From NCBI GenBank assembly GCA_031411975.1, contig JANOCB010000054.1, positions 62,001 to 126,000 of the forward strand: 64,000 bases of DNA. Reading direction: 5' to 3'. A program made the translations under genes and the position numbers. Shown piece after piece: positions 25,318 through 33,974 of this stretch. Origin of the DNA: JACMLX01 sp031411975. GTDB taxonomy: Bacteria > Gemmatimonadota > Gemmatimonadetes > Gemmatimonadales > Gemmatimonadaceae. The notes beneath the pieces are model-generated. The model had not been told where the DNA came from. It worked only from the letters and a program-made list of their open reading frames with translations, and made no database searches. The number at the start of each line of letters is the position of its first letter. Within the stretch, counting starts at the first letter, position 1.

Positions 25318-27009
25318 TCAGAAGAAGACGGGTTCGCGATAGGCGCCGAACACATCCTCGAGTGCCGCGCGAATCTCGTACAGCGTGGCGTAGCTGCGCG
25401 CACAGTCGAGAATCAGTGGGACGAGGTTGTCGGAGCCACGCGCCGCCGACCGCAGCGCGGCGAGATGCCGCTCGACGGCCGCGTTGTCGCGCGTTTCGCG
25501 CATCGCTGCCATCTGCGCACGCTGCTCACGCTCCGCATCCATGCCCACTTTCAGGAGCGGGATGGTGATCTCTTCGTTCTCGTTCGTGAACTCGTTCACG
25601 CCCACCACGAGCCGGCGGCGCTGTTCGATTTCCCACTGATGGCGGCTGGCGGCCTCGGCGATCTTGCGCTGGAACCATCCCTCCTCGAGCCCACGCACCA
25701 CACCACCCTGTTCCTCGATCTGCGCAAACAGCGACTCGGCCTCGCGCTCGAGGGCGTCGGTCAGGCTCTCGACGTAGTAGGAGCCGCCGAGCGGGTCCAT
25801 CACGTGCGAGACGCCGGTTTCACAGGCGAGGATCTGCTGCGTGCGGAGTGCCACCTGCACCGCTTCCTCGGTGGGCAGGGCGAGCGTCTCGTCCATCGAG
25901 TTGGTGTGCAGTGACTGCGTGCCGCCGAGCACCGCGGCCAGTGCCTGGTAGGCCACGCGCGCCACGTTGTTCATCGGCTGCTGCGCCGTGAGCGTCACGC
26001 CGGCGGTCTGCGAGTGAAAGCGCAGCATCCACGACTTCGGATCCTTCGCCCCGTACTTCTCGCGCATCACGCGGGCCCAGATCCGGCGAGCGGCGCGGAG
26101 CTTGGCGATCTCCTCGAAGAAGTCGTTGTGGATGTCGAAGAAGAACGACAGTCGCGGTGCGAACGAATCCACATCGAGGCCGCGCGCGATGCCGCGTTCC
26201 ACATAGGTGAAGCCGTCGGCGAGCGTGAACGCGAGTTCCTGCGCGGCGGTGGAGCCAGCCTCGCGAATGTGATAGCCGCTGATCGAGATCGTGTTGAACA
26301 GCGGCGCATGCTGGGCGCTCCACTCGAACCCATCGACGATCAGGCGCAGCGCCGGCTCGATCGGGAAGCACCAGGCGTGCTGCGCCATGTACTCCTTCAG
26401 GATGTCGTTCTGCACCGTGCCACGGATCTTCGACGCCGACACCCCCTGCTTCTCGGCAGCGGCGATGTAGAAGCAGTAGAGAATCAGCGCCGGACCATTG
26501 ATCGTCATCGACGTCGACACCTGATCGAGCGGGATCCCGTCGAACAGAATCTCCATGTCGGCCAGTGACGAGATCGAGACGCCCGTCTTGCCCACTTCGC
26601 CTTCCGACCGCGGGTGGTCGGCGTCGTAGCCCATCAGCGTCGGGAAGTCGAAGGCCACCGACAGACCCGTCTGGCCCTGCGACAGCAGGAACTTGAACCG
26701 TGCATTCGTGTCGCGCGCCGAGCCGAATCCGGCGAACTGCCGCATGGTCCAGAGCTTGCCGCGATACCCCGTGGGATGAATGCCCCGCGTGTACGGCCAC
26801 TGTCCCGGCACCTCGAACGCGGCGTCAGGATCCGGGCCATCGAGCGGCGTGTACAGTGGCTCGACGGTGGTGGCGGAGTTCTCGTATGCCACGTCGCGCT
26901 TCTGCCCCTTGTCGTAGCGCGCGCGCCAGGCCTCCACTTCCGCGCGCAGGCGCTCCAGTTCGGCCTGCTGTTCGCGAACGGTCTCGGAGAGATCGGAGAT
27001 CGATGTCAT
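25318..27009 (-). CDS. Methylmalonyl-CoA mutase large (catalytic) subunit
   Basis: 563 residues, the TIM-barrel catalytic chain without the B12 domain. It interconverts (R)-methylmalonyl-CoA and succinyl-CoA. Residues that define methylmalonyl specificity are kept: Tyr in TRGIHPTGYRGKLWTMRQ (Y82), Arg in PIEPALRLIVDGF (R222) and His in SISGYHIREAG (H247). The Tyr argues against 2-hydroxyisobutyryl-CoA mutase, which has Ile there. Other family segments are LSVAFDFPTLMGYDADHPR and GTVQNDILKEYMAQ. A predicted coiled coil occupies residues about 5-30. The meaB chaperone gene overlaps its start by 4 bp upstream, a standard pairing. Confidence 0.94.
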   Translation of the reverse strand: MTSISDLSETVREQQAELERLRAEVEAWRARYDKGQKRDVAYENSATTVEPLYTPLDGPDPDAAFEVPGQWPYTRGIHPTGYRGKLWTMRQFAGFGSARDTNARFKFLLSQGQTGLSVAFDFPTLMGYDADHPRSEGEVGKTGVSISSLADMEILFDGIPLDQVSTSMTINGPALILYCFYIAAAEKQGVSASKIRGTVQNDILKEYMAQHAWCFPIEPALRLIVDGFEWSAQHAPLFNTISISGYHIREAGSTAAQELAFTLADGFTYVERGIARGLDVDSFAPRLSFFFDIHNDFFEEIAKLRAARRIWARVMREKYGAKDPKSWMLRFHSQTAGVTLTAQQPMNNVARVAYQALAAVLGGTQSLHTNSMDETLALPTEEAVQVALRTQQILACETGVSHVMDPLGGSYYVESLTDALEREAESLFAQIEEQGGVVRGLEEGWFQRKIAEAASRHQWEIEQRRRLVVGVNEFTNENEEITIPLLKVGMDAEREQRAQMAAMRETRDNAAVERHLAALRSAARGSDNLVPLILDCARSYATLYEIRAALEDVFGAYREPVFF

Positions 27010-28139
27010 GTCGGGTGCCCCGCCATCAGGGTTGCACTGCGTGCCAGCAACGCGTCGGCAATCGCAAAGGGTGTCGTGTCGCCCCGCTCGAGGGCGGGGA
27101 GGGCCTCGTCCAGAAACGCCTGTGTGCCGGCATCGCTCCAGAGCCGTCGGCGGAGCCGATCTTCCGCCACCTCGACGACCCGTTCGCGCATCCGGCTCCG
27201 CCGGCGCTCGGCCAAACCACCGGACGACTCAAGATACTCGAAGTGTCGGGTGATGGCCGCGAGCAGTTCGGGAATGCCGCGTCCATCGGCTGCCACGGTA
27301 TTCACGACGGCCGGCACCCATCCGCCGGTCGCATGCGGATCGGCGGAGGCTTCGCGCGCCGCCTTGGCAGGGGACAGCGCCTTCTTCGCGGCGTCACGCT
27401 CCGCTTCGCCCAGTGCGCGCAGATCCACACCATGGTGGGCCGGTACACCGCGCATCGTGTCCCCCATCCGCATCCCGAGCATCAGCTCGATGTCACCGCG
27501 CAGTCGATCGGCACCCGGACGATCGCTCTTGTTGACGACGAACAGGTCCGCGATCTCCATCACGCCGGCCTTGAGCGTCTGGATGCTGTCGCCGCTTTCC
27601 GGCACGAGCACCACGACGCTGGTATCCGCCGTGCGCGCCACATCGAGTTCGCTCTGGCCCACACCGACCGTCTCGATGATGATGCGATCGAAACCGTAGG
27701 CATCGAGCACGTCGCAGGTCTCGCGGGTGGCGGCCGCCAGGCCACCCAACGAGCCGCGGGTCGCCATGGACCGGATGTAGACACCCGGATCGAGGGCCAC
27801 ACGCTCCATGCGAATGCGATCACCGAGCAGTGCGCCGCCCGTGAACGGCGACGTGGGGTCCACGGCCACGACTGCCACCGTCAGCCCATCGGCCCGCATC
27901 GCTTCGACCAGTGCCGTGGTGCAGGTGCTCTTGCCGGCGCCTGGGGGGCCGGTGATGCCGATGCGTCGCGCGCGACCGAGGCGCGGGTGCAACGCCGCCA
28001 GCAGCGCATCGAATCCGGTGCGGTGGTTCTCGACGATCGAGATGGCGCGCGCCAGCGCGGCGCGATGGCCGCTGTCGAATGCGCGCAGGAGCGTGGCGAT
28101 CGCTGGCGGCATCGCCGCAGGATCAGTCGGTGCCGTCAT
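27006..28139 (-). CDS. meaB: Methylmalonyl-CoA mutase GTPase chaperone MeaB
   Basis: 377 residues. This G3E-type P-loop GTPase protects the mutase and gates cobalamin loading and repair. Walker A is GITGPPGAGKST (core at 64-71). Then follow AVDPTSPFTGGALLGDRIRM (switch region with the conserved Asp), FDRIIIETVGVGQSELDVA, and the guanine-specificity motif FVVNKSDRPGAD. The C-terminal dimerisation arm is present. It is somewhat longer than the usual 330 residues, with a Glu/Ala-rich insert around AEASADPHATGGWVP. The 4-bp overlap with the mutase gene supports the assignment; such proteins are also called ArgK. Confidence 0.94.
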   Translation of the reverse strand: MTAPTDPAAMPPAIATLLRAFDSGHRAALARAISIVENHRTGFDALLAALHPRLGRARRIGITGPPGAGKSTCTTALVEAMRADGLTVAVVAVDPTSPFTGGALLGDRIRMERVALDPGVYIRSMATRGSLGGLAAATRETCDVLDAYGFDRIIIETVGVGQSELDVARTADTSVVVLVPESGDSIQTLKAGVMEIADLFVVNKSDRPGADRLRGDIELMLGMRMGDTMRGVPAHHGVDLRALGEAERDAAKKALSPAKAAREASADPHATGGWVPAVVNTVAADGRGIPELLAAITRHFEYLESSGGLAERRRSRMRERVVEVAEDRLRRRLWSDAGTQAFLDEALPALERGDTTPFAIADALLARSATLMAGHPT

Positions 28140-29110
28140 GCCGGTGCGTTCACAGGGTGCTGCTCGTCGTGTTCATCATCGATGTCGCCAACGACTTCCT
28201 CCAGCAGGTCTTCGAGCGTGACGAGGCCGAGCACCGGGCCGTCACCCTCGCGGACGATGGCCAGGTGCTGGCGGTGCTGAAGCATCGCAAACAGCTGGTC
28301 ACTGCACTTCCGGTCGATCGAGGCAATCCCCACCGGTCGCATCGGCAGTGCCGCTTCCCCCTCACTCGTCAGCACGTCCCGGACGTGCACCATGCCGACG
28401 ATGGTGTCCAATGTCCCCGTGAACACTGGCACCCGGCTATAACCGGATTGGGCGATCTGCCGGGCCTGGTCCACATGCGTCAGCGTGACGTCCAGTGCAA
28501 AGATCTGCTCGCGTGGAGTGAGCACGTCGCGCAGCGTCTTGTCACCGAACCTGACGAGTCCGGTGATGATCTCGCGTTCACCCGGCAGGCTCACCCCCTC
28601 GAGCTCCCCCTCGCTGAGCAGGGCCTCGAGTGCTTCGCGTTCCGTGTCGGCTGGCGTGGCATGACTGGTGGGCCGCAGGAGCATCTCGAGCGCTCGCGCG
28701 GGGAGCAGGAAGACACCCAGCACGAGTTCCACCGCCTGCAGCAGCGGCAGGAAGAACGGAGCGAGCACCACCGACCACCGTTGCCCGACGGCGCGCGGTA
28801 TCGTCACACCGAACAGCAGTACGCTCAGTCCAGTAATCGCCAGCCAGACCACGAGTGCCGTCGGGGAGTCGCGCAAGGCGAGCGTCAGCGCGGCCCCGCC
28901 CGCCACCACCACGGCCGCCGCGCCGGCACCCGCCGCCAACTGCAGACGCTGCGGCTGCTCGAGATACGCCTCGGCCAGCTGGGCGCCGCGCAGTCGCTGC
29001 TCGACCCAGTGACGCAGCCAGATCCGGCTCACCGCACGCACAGCATTCGCTGCCAGCGACATCGCGGCAACGCCGACCGTCACGAGCAGCACGATGGTGA
29101 GGGGGCCCAT
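28136..29110 (-). CDS. CBS-domain membrane protein, HlyC/CorC type without C-terminal domain
   Basis: 324 residues. The N-terminal about 145 residues are hydrophobic with roughly four membrane segments and look like a weakened DUF21 domain. A paired CBS module follows, opening with GEREIITGLVRFGDKTLRDVLTPREQIFALD, then YSRVPVFTGTLDTIVGMVHVRDVL and GPVLGLVTLEDLLEEVVGDI. The small CorC/HlyC transporter-associated domain at the end of full-length family members is absent. The start overlaps the stop of its longer paralogue by one base, so the pair probably acts together. Proposed roles in the family are Mg2+/Co2+ efflux or regulation; none is proven here. Confidence 0.85.
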   Translation of the reverse strand: MGPLTIVLLVTVGVAAMSLAANAVRAVSRIWLRHWVEQRLRGAQLAEAYLEQPQRLQLAAGAGAAAVVVAGGAALTLALRDSPTALVVWLAITGLSVLLFGVTIPRAVGQRWSVVLAPFFLPLLQAVELVLGVFLLPARALEMLLRPTSHATPADTEREALEALLSEGELEGVSLPGEREIITGLVRFGDKTLRDVLTPREQIFALDVTLTHVDQARQIAQSGYSRVPVFTGTLDTIVGMVHVRDVLTSEGEAALPMRPVGIASIDRKCSDQLFAMLQHRQHLAIVREGDGPVLGLVTLEDLLEEVVGDIDDEHDEQHPVNAPA

Positions 29111-30348
29111 CAGTGCGCGGCCTCGCGCCCGTCGTCGCCGGCCGCGGCATCGAGTCGCTCGAAGTACACGCGCAGCACCTGTCGGCGGCGCACCTGCTCC
29201 ACCACCACGCGGAATCCCGCAATCTCGAGCTGCTCGCCAGCGCGCGGCACCCGACCCAGGCGCTCCATGATCAGGCCACCCACGGTGCCAACCTCATCGC
29301 TTTCGATCGCGACGCCGAGTGTTTCCGACAGTTCATCGAGCGTGATGCGTCCCGTCACCCAGAACTCGCGATCATCGCGACTTTCGAACTGCCGTTCGTC
29401 CTCGGCATCATGCTCGTCATCGATCTCGCCGACGACTTCCTCGAGGATGTCTTCGATCGTCACGATGCCTGCCGTCCCGCCGTATTCATCCACCACCACG
29501 GCCATGTGTGTGCGCTGCGAACGGAACTCCCGCAGCAGCACGTCGATCGGTTTGGTGGGCGGGATGTAGAAGCCGGGACGCAGCCTCGAGATCCATCCCT
29601 CCTCCGGTTCCGCATCGTTCAGGATGGCAGCGAGCAGGTCCTTCACGTGCACCACGCCGATGACATCGTCGATGTGATCCTTGTACACAGGCAGGCGCGA
29701 GTGTGCTGATGCGCGGAAGCGGTCCACGACCTCCGACCAGGGGGTTTCCCGCTCCACCGCGATCAGTTCCACACGTGGCGTCATGATCTCCTGCACCTGC
29801 GTCTCGCCAAGTGCGAAGGCGCCTTCCAGCAGTGTCTTCTCCTTGCCCGTGACGTCAGCCTCGGCGGCCACGATGTCGAGGAATTGCTCCGATGCCGTCT
29901 CGTCGGCGCCGGCATCGACCTTGGCGACGGGAAAGAACGACGCGACGGTCCGTTCGGTCCGAGTCATCAACACGACCACTGGTGTGGCGACCAGGGTGAC
30001 GAACGCCGCCCAGCCGGACAGCCACGCACCCGGTGCGGCGGCGCGCGTCGCGCCGATCGTCCGGGAGAACGTTTCCGCACAGCCGACCGAGAACAGGAGC
30101 AGTACCGACGCGCTGATGATCGCAGGCCCCTCGGCACGCCAGAGGGGTGGTGCGACGGCGCCCGCGGCCAGGAAGCAGACCAGCCGCGCCGCGCTGAGGG
30201 CCCGGTGCACACGGTCGCGATCGTGGACCAGCCAGGCGCGACGCACGTCGTCCGCCGGACCCCGGGTGAGGCTCGATACGAAGCCATCGGCTGCCACCGA
30301 TGCACCGGCAGCAAGCAGGAAGGCTGTGAAGAGGAACCAGAGAGCCAT
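29110..30348 (-). CDS. HlyC/CorC family membrane protein with CBS pair
   Basis: 412 residues from ATG 30348 (MALWFLFTAFLLAAGAS), which opens directly on a membrane helix; the longer frame is not needed. Layout: membrane DUF21-like part to about residue 165, CBS pair (TQVQEIMTPRVELIAVERE, HSRLPVYKDHIDDVIGVVHV, MAVVVDEYGGTAGIVTIEDI), and the C-terminal CorC/HlyC domain (EFWVTGRITLDELSETLGV to VGGLIMERLGRVPRAGEQ). The family is linked to divalent-cation efflux and to membrane integrity. It follows ybeY by 5 bp in the common phoH-ybeY-corC order. Confidence 0.9.
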   Translation of the reverse strand: MALWFLFTAFLLAAGASVAADGFVSSLTRGPADDVRRAWLVHDRDRVHRALSAARLVCFLAAGAVAPPLWRAEGPAIISASVLLLFSVGCAETFSRTIGATRAAAPGAWLSGWAAFVTLVATPVVVLMTRTERTVASFFPVAKVDAGADETASEQFLDIVAAEADVTGKEKTLLEGAFALGETQVQEIMTPRVELIAVERETPWSEVVDRFRASAHSRLPVYKDHIDDVIGVVHVKDLLAAILNDAEPEEGWISRLRPGFYIPPTKPIDVLLREFRSQRTHMAVVVDEYGGTAGIVTIEDILEEVVGEIDDEHDAEDERQFESRDDREFWVTGRITLDELSETLGVAIESDEVGTVGGLIMERLGRVPRAGEQLEIAGFRVVVEQVRRRQVLRVYFERLDAAAGDDGREAAH

Positions 30349-30353
30349 ACGGA

Positions 30354-30803
30354 TCAGACGAGGCCGCGACGTGTGGCCGCGCGCAAGTACTTCTCCTGCG
30401 CGCGCCACATCGGAGACTCCACCCGGGAGTCCCCCTCCGGATGCTCCAGCCCCAGGGTGTGGAGCGTCCCATGAATCACGAGACGCGCCATCTCCTCACG
30501 CACCGGAACCTTCCAGGACTTCGCGTTTGCGCGCGCGACGTCGGGACAGATGTACATGTCGCCCGTCACCGGTGCGTCAGCCACCGGGCGCGTGAGCTCG
30601 AACGTGATGATGTCCGTCGCCCCCACGTGCCCGAGCTGCTCCCGATGCATCTTCGCCATGGCGCGCGCCGAGAGAAATGTCACGCTCACCATGGCGTCCG
30701 TGATTCCCTCGGCCTTCAGGACCAGATGCACCAGCGCCTCGACTCGCGTCGCGCTGAGCGGCGCGCGCAGTCCCGGCGCGCTGGATTCGACGACGATCGG
30801 CAT
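30354..30803 (-). CDS. ybeY: Endoribonuclease/rRNA maturation factor YbeY
   Basis: 149 residues from ATG 30803; a GTG three codons upstream is also possible. The single-strand-specific metallo-endoribonuclease works in 16S rRNA 3'-end maturation and 70S quality control. Its zinc motif is complete: LVIHGTLHTLGLEHPEG supplies the three His ligands, preceded by GATDIITFELTRP and GDMYICPDVARANA. Size fits the family. It stands between phoH and the CBS/HlyC gene, its usual surroundings. Confidence 0.94.
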   Translation of the reverse strand: MPIVVESSAPGLRAPLSATRVEALVHLVLKAEGITDAMVSVTFLSARAMAKMHREQLGHVGATDIITFELTRPVADAPVTGDMYICPDVARANAKSWKVPVREEMARLVIHGTLHTLGLEHPEGDSRVESPMWRAQEKYLRAATRRGLV

Positions 30804-30845
30804 CAGCGCCACCTCCGAACCGTGGCGCTGCGTCGCTGTGGAGGA

Positions 30846-31802
30846 TCAGTTGCCACTGTCATGTGCATAGGCCCGGATGATGTCGCGCACGAGTCGGTGA
30901 CGCACGACGTCCGCCTCGTTGAAGTAATGAAACGCGATCCCTTCCACGCCGGGCAGGATCCGCTCCACCTGCATCAGGCCAGACTGCTCACGCGATGGGA
31001 GGTCGATCTGGGTCTTGTCGCCAGTGATCACGATCTTCGAATTCACGCCGAGACGCGTCAGGAACATCTTCATCTGCGCGTTGGTGGCGTTCTGCGCCTC
31101 ATCGAGGATCACGAAGGCGTCGCCAAGGGTGCGGCCACGCATGAATGCGAGTGGGGCGATCTCGATGACACGTGTCTCGAGCGCCTTGATCACCCGCTCC
31201 GGTGGCATCATCTCATCGAGGGCGTCTTACAGCGGCCGCAGGTAGGGATCGACCTTGGCCTGCATGTCACCCGGCAGGAAGCCGAGACTCTCGCCGGCCT
31301 CCACAGCAGGACGTGCCAGCACGATCTTCTTCACCCGCTTGCGCATCAACGCATCGACGGCTGCCGCGACGGCGAGGTACGTCTTGCCCGTGCCCGCCGG
31401 CCCGATGCCGACCACGATGTCGTTCTCGGCAATCTTCTGCAGGTACTCCGCCTGGCCGGGTGTCTTGGCCTGCACCACGCGCTTCACGCCCGGCAGCGCG
31501 ATGCGCGCCGGATCGAGCGGCCCCGAGTCGCCGCCGCTGGTGTCTTCCGACATGCGCAGCACGTCGTCCGCGGTGAATGATGACCGCTGTCGCGCTGCCT
31601 CCACCATGCGCTGAGCCGTGTGCATGGCGCGATCCACCGCGCCTGGCTCACCGGCCAGCGTCAGCGAGTCCCCACGCATGCCGACTCGCACGCCATGAAT
31701 GCGACCGAGCTCGACGAGATTCTCGTCGTTGACGCCCGCCAGCGTGAGCAGATCGGCGCCTTCCGTGGACACCTTCTGCGTGGCAATGCTCGTACCGGTC
31801 AC
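30846..31802 (-). pseudogene. phoH: phoH interrupted by an in-frame TAA stop
   Basis: A PhoH-like P-loop ATPase gene of 318 codons read from a GTG overlapping the aspS stop. The first 191 codons give the RNA-binding N-terminus and Walker A (GIGPAGTGKTYLAVAAAVDA, core 134-141), up to LGFLPGDMQAKVDPYLRPL. The next codon is TAA (31229-31227). The same frame then continues as DALDEMMPPERVIKALETR, IEIAPLAFMRGRTLGDAFVI with Walker B LDEAQNATNAQ, and IVITGDKTQIDLP to the normal end. In PhoH proteins this position is Tyr (LRPLYDAL), so one G-to-T change at 31227 (TAC to TAA) explains it. Reinitiation at the MM of MMPPER would give a fragment without Walker A. Real inactivation and a sequencing error are both possible. 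Confidence 0.9.
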
Positions 31803-33589
31803 GACGGCTCCTTGATCGAAACGGCCAGACTGAGTGCGGCGAGATCGCGTTCGCTCACCGGACTCGGCGCACCTTCGAACAGCGCTCGGGCGGCCGTGGT
31901 CTTCGGGAAGGCGATCACGTCGCGCAGTGACGTCGAGCCGGCCAGCAGCATCGCAATCCGATCGAAGCCGAGTGCGAAGCCGCCATGAGGCGGGGCACCG
32001 GCGGCGAGCCCATCCAGCAGGAAGCCGAACCGTCGCTGAATCTCGTCGGCCGGCACCTTGAGCAGGCGGAAGATCGTCTCCTGCACGGCGGGATCGGTGA
32101 TGCGGATCGACCCTGAGCCCAGTTCATTGCCGTTGTACACGGCGTCGTAGTGCATCGCGCGACACTCCCACGGGGCGGATTCCAGCTTGTGCGTATCGTC
32201 GGGATGCGGCGAGGTGAACGGGTGGTGCGCGGGCATGTGCTCACCGGTGGCGGCATCGAGTTCGAACAGCGGGAAATCGACGATCCAGCAGAAAGCGTGC
32301 GCGGTGGCTGCAACCTGGTCAGGACGCCGGGTGATCTCGAGACGAACCTGACCCATGGCCGGGAGCGCCACACTGTCCACGCCCACACCGGCGAGCAGCA
32401 GATCACCAACGGCGCCACCGATGCGATCCATCGTCGCTGCACCGAAGGCCTTCGCCCCCTGACCGTCCCATCCGGCATCAGTGCGTTTCGCCCACAGCAG
32501 GCCGCCCAGTCCGTTGGCCTTGCCCACGGCCGCGAGTGCGTCGATGTCCTTGCGAGACAGGGCCGCGCCATTCGCAACACGGATGCCGCGCAGTGCGCCA
32601 CCCGCGGCAAGCCCGTCGTGCACGAAGCCCGCGGCATCGGGCTGCACGTGCGCCGTCCAGTTCTCCAGCTCGAAACCGAATCGCAGGTCGGGCTTGTCGA
32701 TGCCGAAGCGCTCCATCGCATCGGCCCAGCGAATCCGCTGGAATGGCGCGACGATGTCGTGCCCCGCTTCCTTCCAGAGCGCCACGAGCACCCGCTCCAC
32801 CACCGCCTGCACGTCTTCCTGCGTCACGAACGCGCACTCGAGGTCGATCTGCGAGAACTCCGGCTGACGATCCGCACGCAGGTCTTCATCGCGGAAACAC
32901 CGCGCGATCTGGAAGTAGCGATCGAAGCCGGCAACCATCAGCAACTGCTTGTAGATCTGCGGTGACTGCGGCAGGGCGTAGAACTCACCCGGATGCACGC
33001 GGCTCGGCACGAGGTAGTCGCGCGCGCCTTCCGGGGTGGTCTTGGTGAGGATCGGCGTCTCGATCTCGAGAAAGCCGTGCACGGTCATCGTCTGCCGCGC
33101 CACCTGCAGCAGCCGGTGCCGCAGGACGAGGTTCGCCTGCAGTTCGGGACGACGCAGATCGAGAATGCGGTGCTTCAGTCGCAGCTCCTCGGCCGCCAGC
33201 TTTTCGTCCTTGCCACGCGCCACGGGAATGGCCGGTGTGGTCGCCGGTCCCACCACGCGCAACGCCGTGACGTGCAGCTCGATGGTGCCGGTGCCAAGCT
33301 CGGCGTTCACCATCTCGACCGGACGCGCCGCCACCACGCCTTCGACTTCGACCACCGTTTCAGCGCCGAGTCTGTCCGCCGCCGTGATCACGTCGGGCGG
33401 GGTGAAGCGCGGATCACAGGTGGCCTGCAGCACCCCCGCACGGTCGCGGAGGTCGAGGAACACGATCGAGCCGAGTGAACGACAGCGATGCACCCACCCA
33501 CCGACCTTCACGGTCTGGCCGATGTGCGCGTCGCGCAGTTCACCGCAGAGATGCGTACGACGGGTGGTGGCAAAGAGTGAAACGGTCAC
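31799..33589 (-). CDS. aspS: Aspartyl-tRNA synthetase
   Basis: 596 residues from GTG 33589, which overlaps the VanZ-like stop as GTGA. This begins VTVSLFATTRRTHLCGELRD, matching the family start. It charges tRNA-Asp (or Asp/Asn). Domain order: N-terminal anticodon-binding OB fold (VGGWVHRCRSLGSIVFLDLR), class II core with motif 2 (FDRYFQIARCFRDEDLRADR, QPEFSQIDLE), bacterial GAD insertion domain and motif 3 (PPHGGFALGFDRIAMLLAG). Length is normal for bacterial AspRS. No amidotransferase genes are nearby, so whether it is discriminating cannot be judged. Confidence 0.97.
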   Translation of the reverse strand: MTVSLFATTRRTHLCGELRDAHIGQTVKVGGWVHRCRSLGSIVFLDLRDRAGVLQATCDPRFTPPDVITAADRLGAETVVEVEGVVAARPVEMVNAELGTGTIELHVTALRVVGPATTPAIPVARGKDEKLAAEELRLKHRILDLRRPELQANLVLRHRLLQVARQTMTVHGFLEIETPILTKTTPEGARDYLVPSRVHPGEFYALPQSPQIYKQLLMVAGFDRYFQIARCFRDEDLRADRQPEFSQIDLECAFVTQEDVQAVVERVLVALWKEAGHDIVAPFQRIRWADAMERFGIDKPDLRFGFELENWTAHVQPDAAGFVHDGLAAGGALRGIRVANGAALSRKDIDALAAVGKANGLGGLLWAKRTDAGWDGQGAKAFGAATMDRIGGAVGDLLLAGVGVDSVALPAMGQVRLEITRRPDQVAATAHAFCWIVDFPLFELDAATGEHMPAHHPFTSPHPDDTHKLESAPWECRAMHYDAVYNGNELGSGSIRITDPAVQETIFRLLKVPADEIQRRFGFLLDGLAAGAPPHGGFALGFDRIAMLLAGSTSLRDVIAFPKTTAARALFEGAPSPVSERDLAALSLAVSIKEPS

Positions 33590-33954
33590 GCAACTGGCTC
33601 CCGGCGCCGTGCAAGCGCCGTCACGAGAAAAAGTCCGGTCACCGCACCGGCGGTGTCGGCCACCCAGTCGCGCAGGTCCATGCGCCGATTGGGGATGAAC
33701 TGCTGATGCCACTCGTCGATCGCACCGAGCAACGACACGGCCAGCGCACAGGCTGTCACTGCGCGCAGTGTGCGAGTCCGGGCCGCCCACGCCACCGAGG
33801 CCCCGAGGAGCGCGTACGCCGAGAAATGCACGACCTTGTCGCTCCCGTTCGGCATCGCCGGCGGCGACGGCCACGATGTCGCCACGAAGATGCCGATCGC
33901 GATCGCCGCGGGAACCGCCCAGCGCATCCGATTCGAGACTGTTGCAGTGGTCAC
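33586..33954 (-). CDS. VanZ-like membrane protein
   Basis: 122 residues from a GTG; an ATG at codon 10 is possible. About four membrane segments with the VanZ-family pattern: DKVVHFSAYALLGASVAWAA near residues 39-58, SLLGAIDEWHQQFIPNRRMD near 74-93, with DLRDWVADTAGAVTGLFLV in the last helix. The conserved His, Glu and Arg/Asp positions of the family are all visible. VanZ confers low-level teicoplanin resistance in enterococci, but most chromosomal relatives have no assigned function. It is translationally coupled to aspS. Confidence 0.8.
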   Translation of the reverse strand: MTTATVSNRMRWAVPAAIAIGIFVATSWPSPPAMPNGSDKVVHFSAYALLGASVAWAARTRTLRAVTACALAVSLLGAIDEWHQQFIPNRRMDLRDWVADTAGAVTGLFLVTALARRREPVA

Positions 33955-33974
33955 GGCCAGTGTGGTCGCCGTTC

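Noticed and set aside
25318..27009. 2-hydroxyisobutyryl-CoA mutase as identity of the mutase
   Set aside because: The separate small subunit fits, but Tyr82, Arg222 and His247 match methylmalonyl-CoA mutase; the hydroxyisobutyryl enzyme has Ile at the Tyr position.
31200..31240. Frameshift rather than nonsense mutation in phoH
   Set aside because: Both halves are in the same frame and continue the expected protein sequence without gap, so only a stop codon is needed to explain it.
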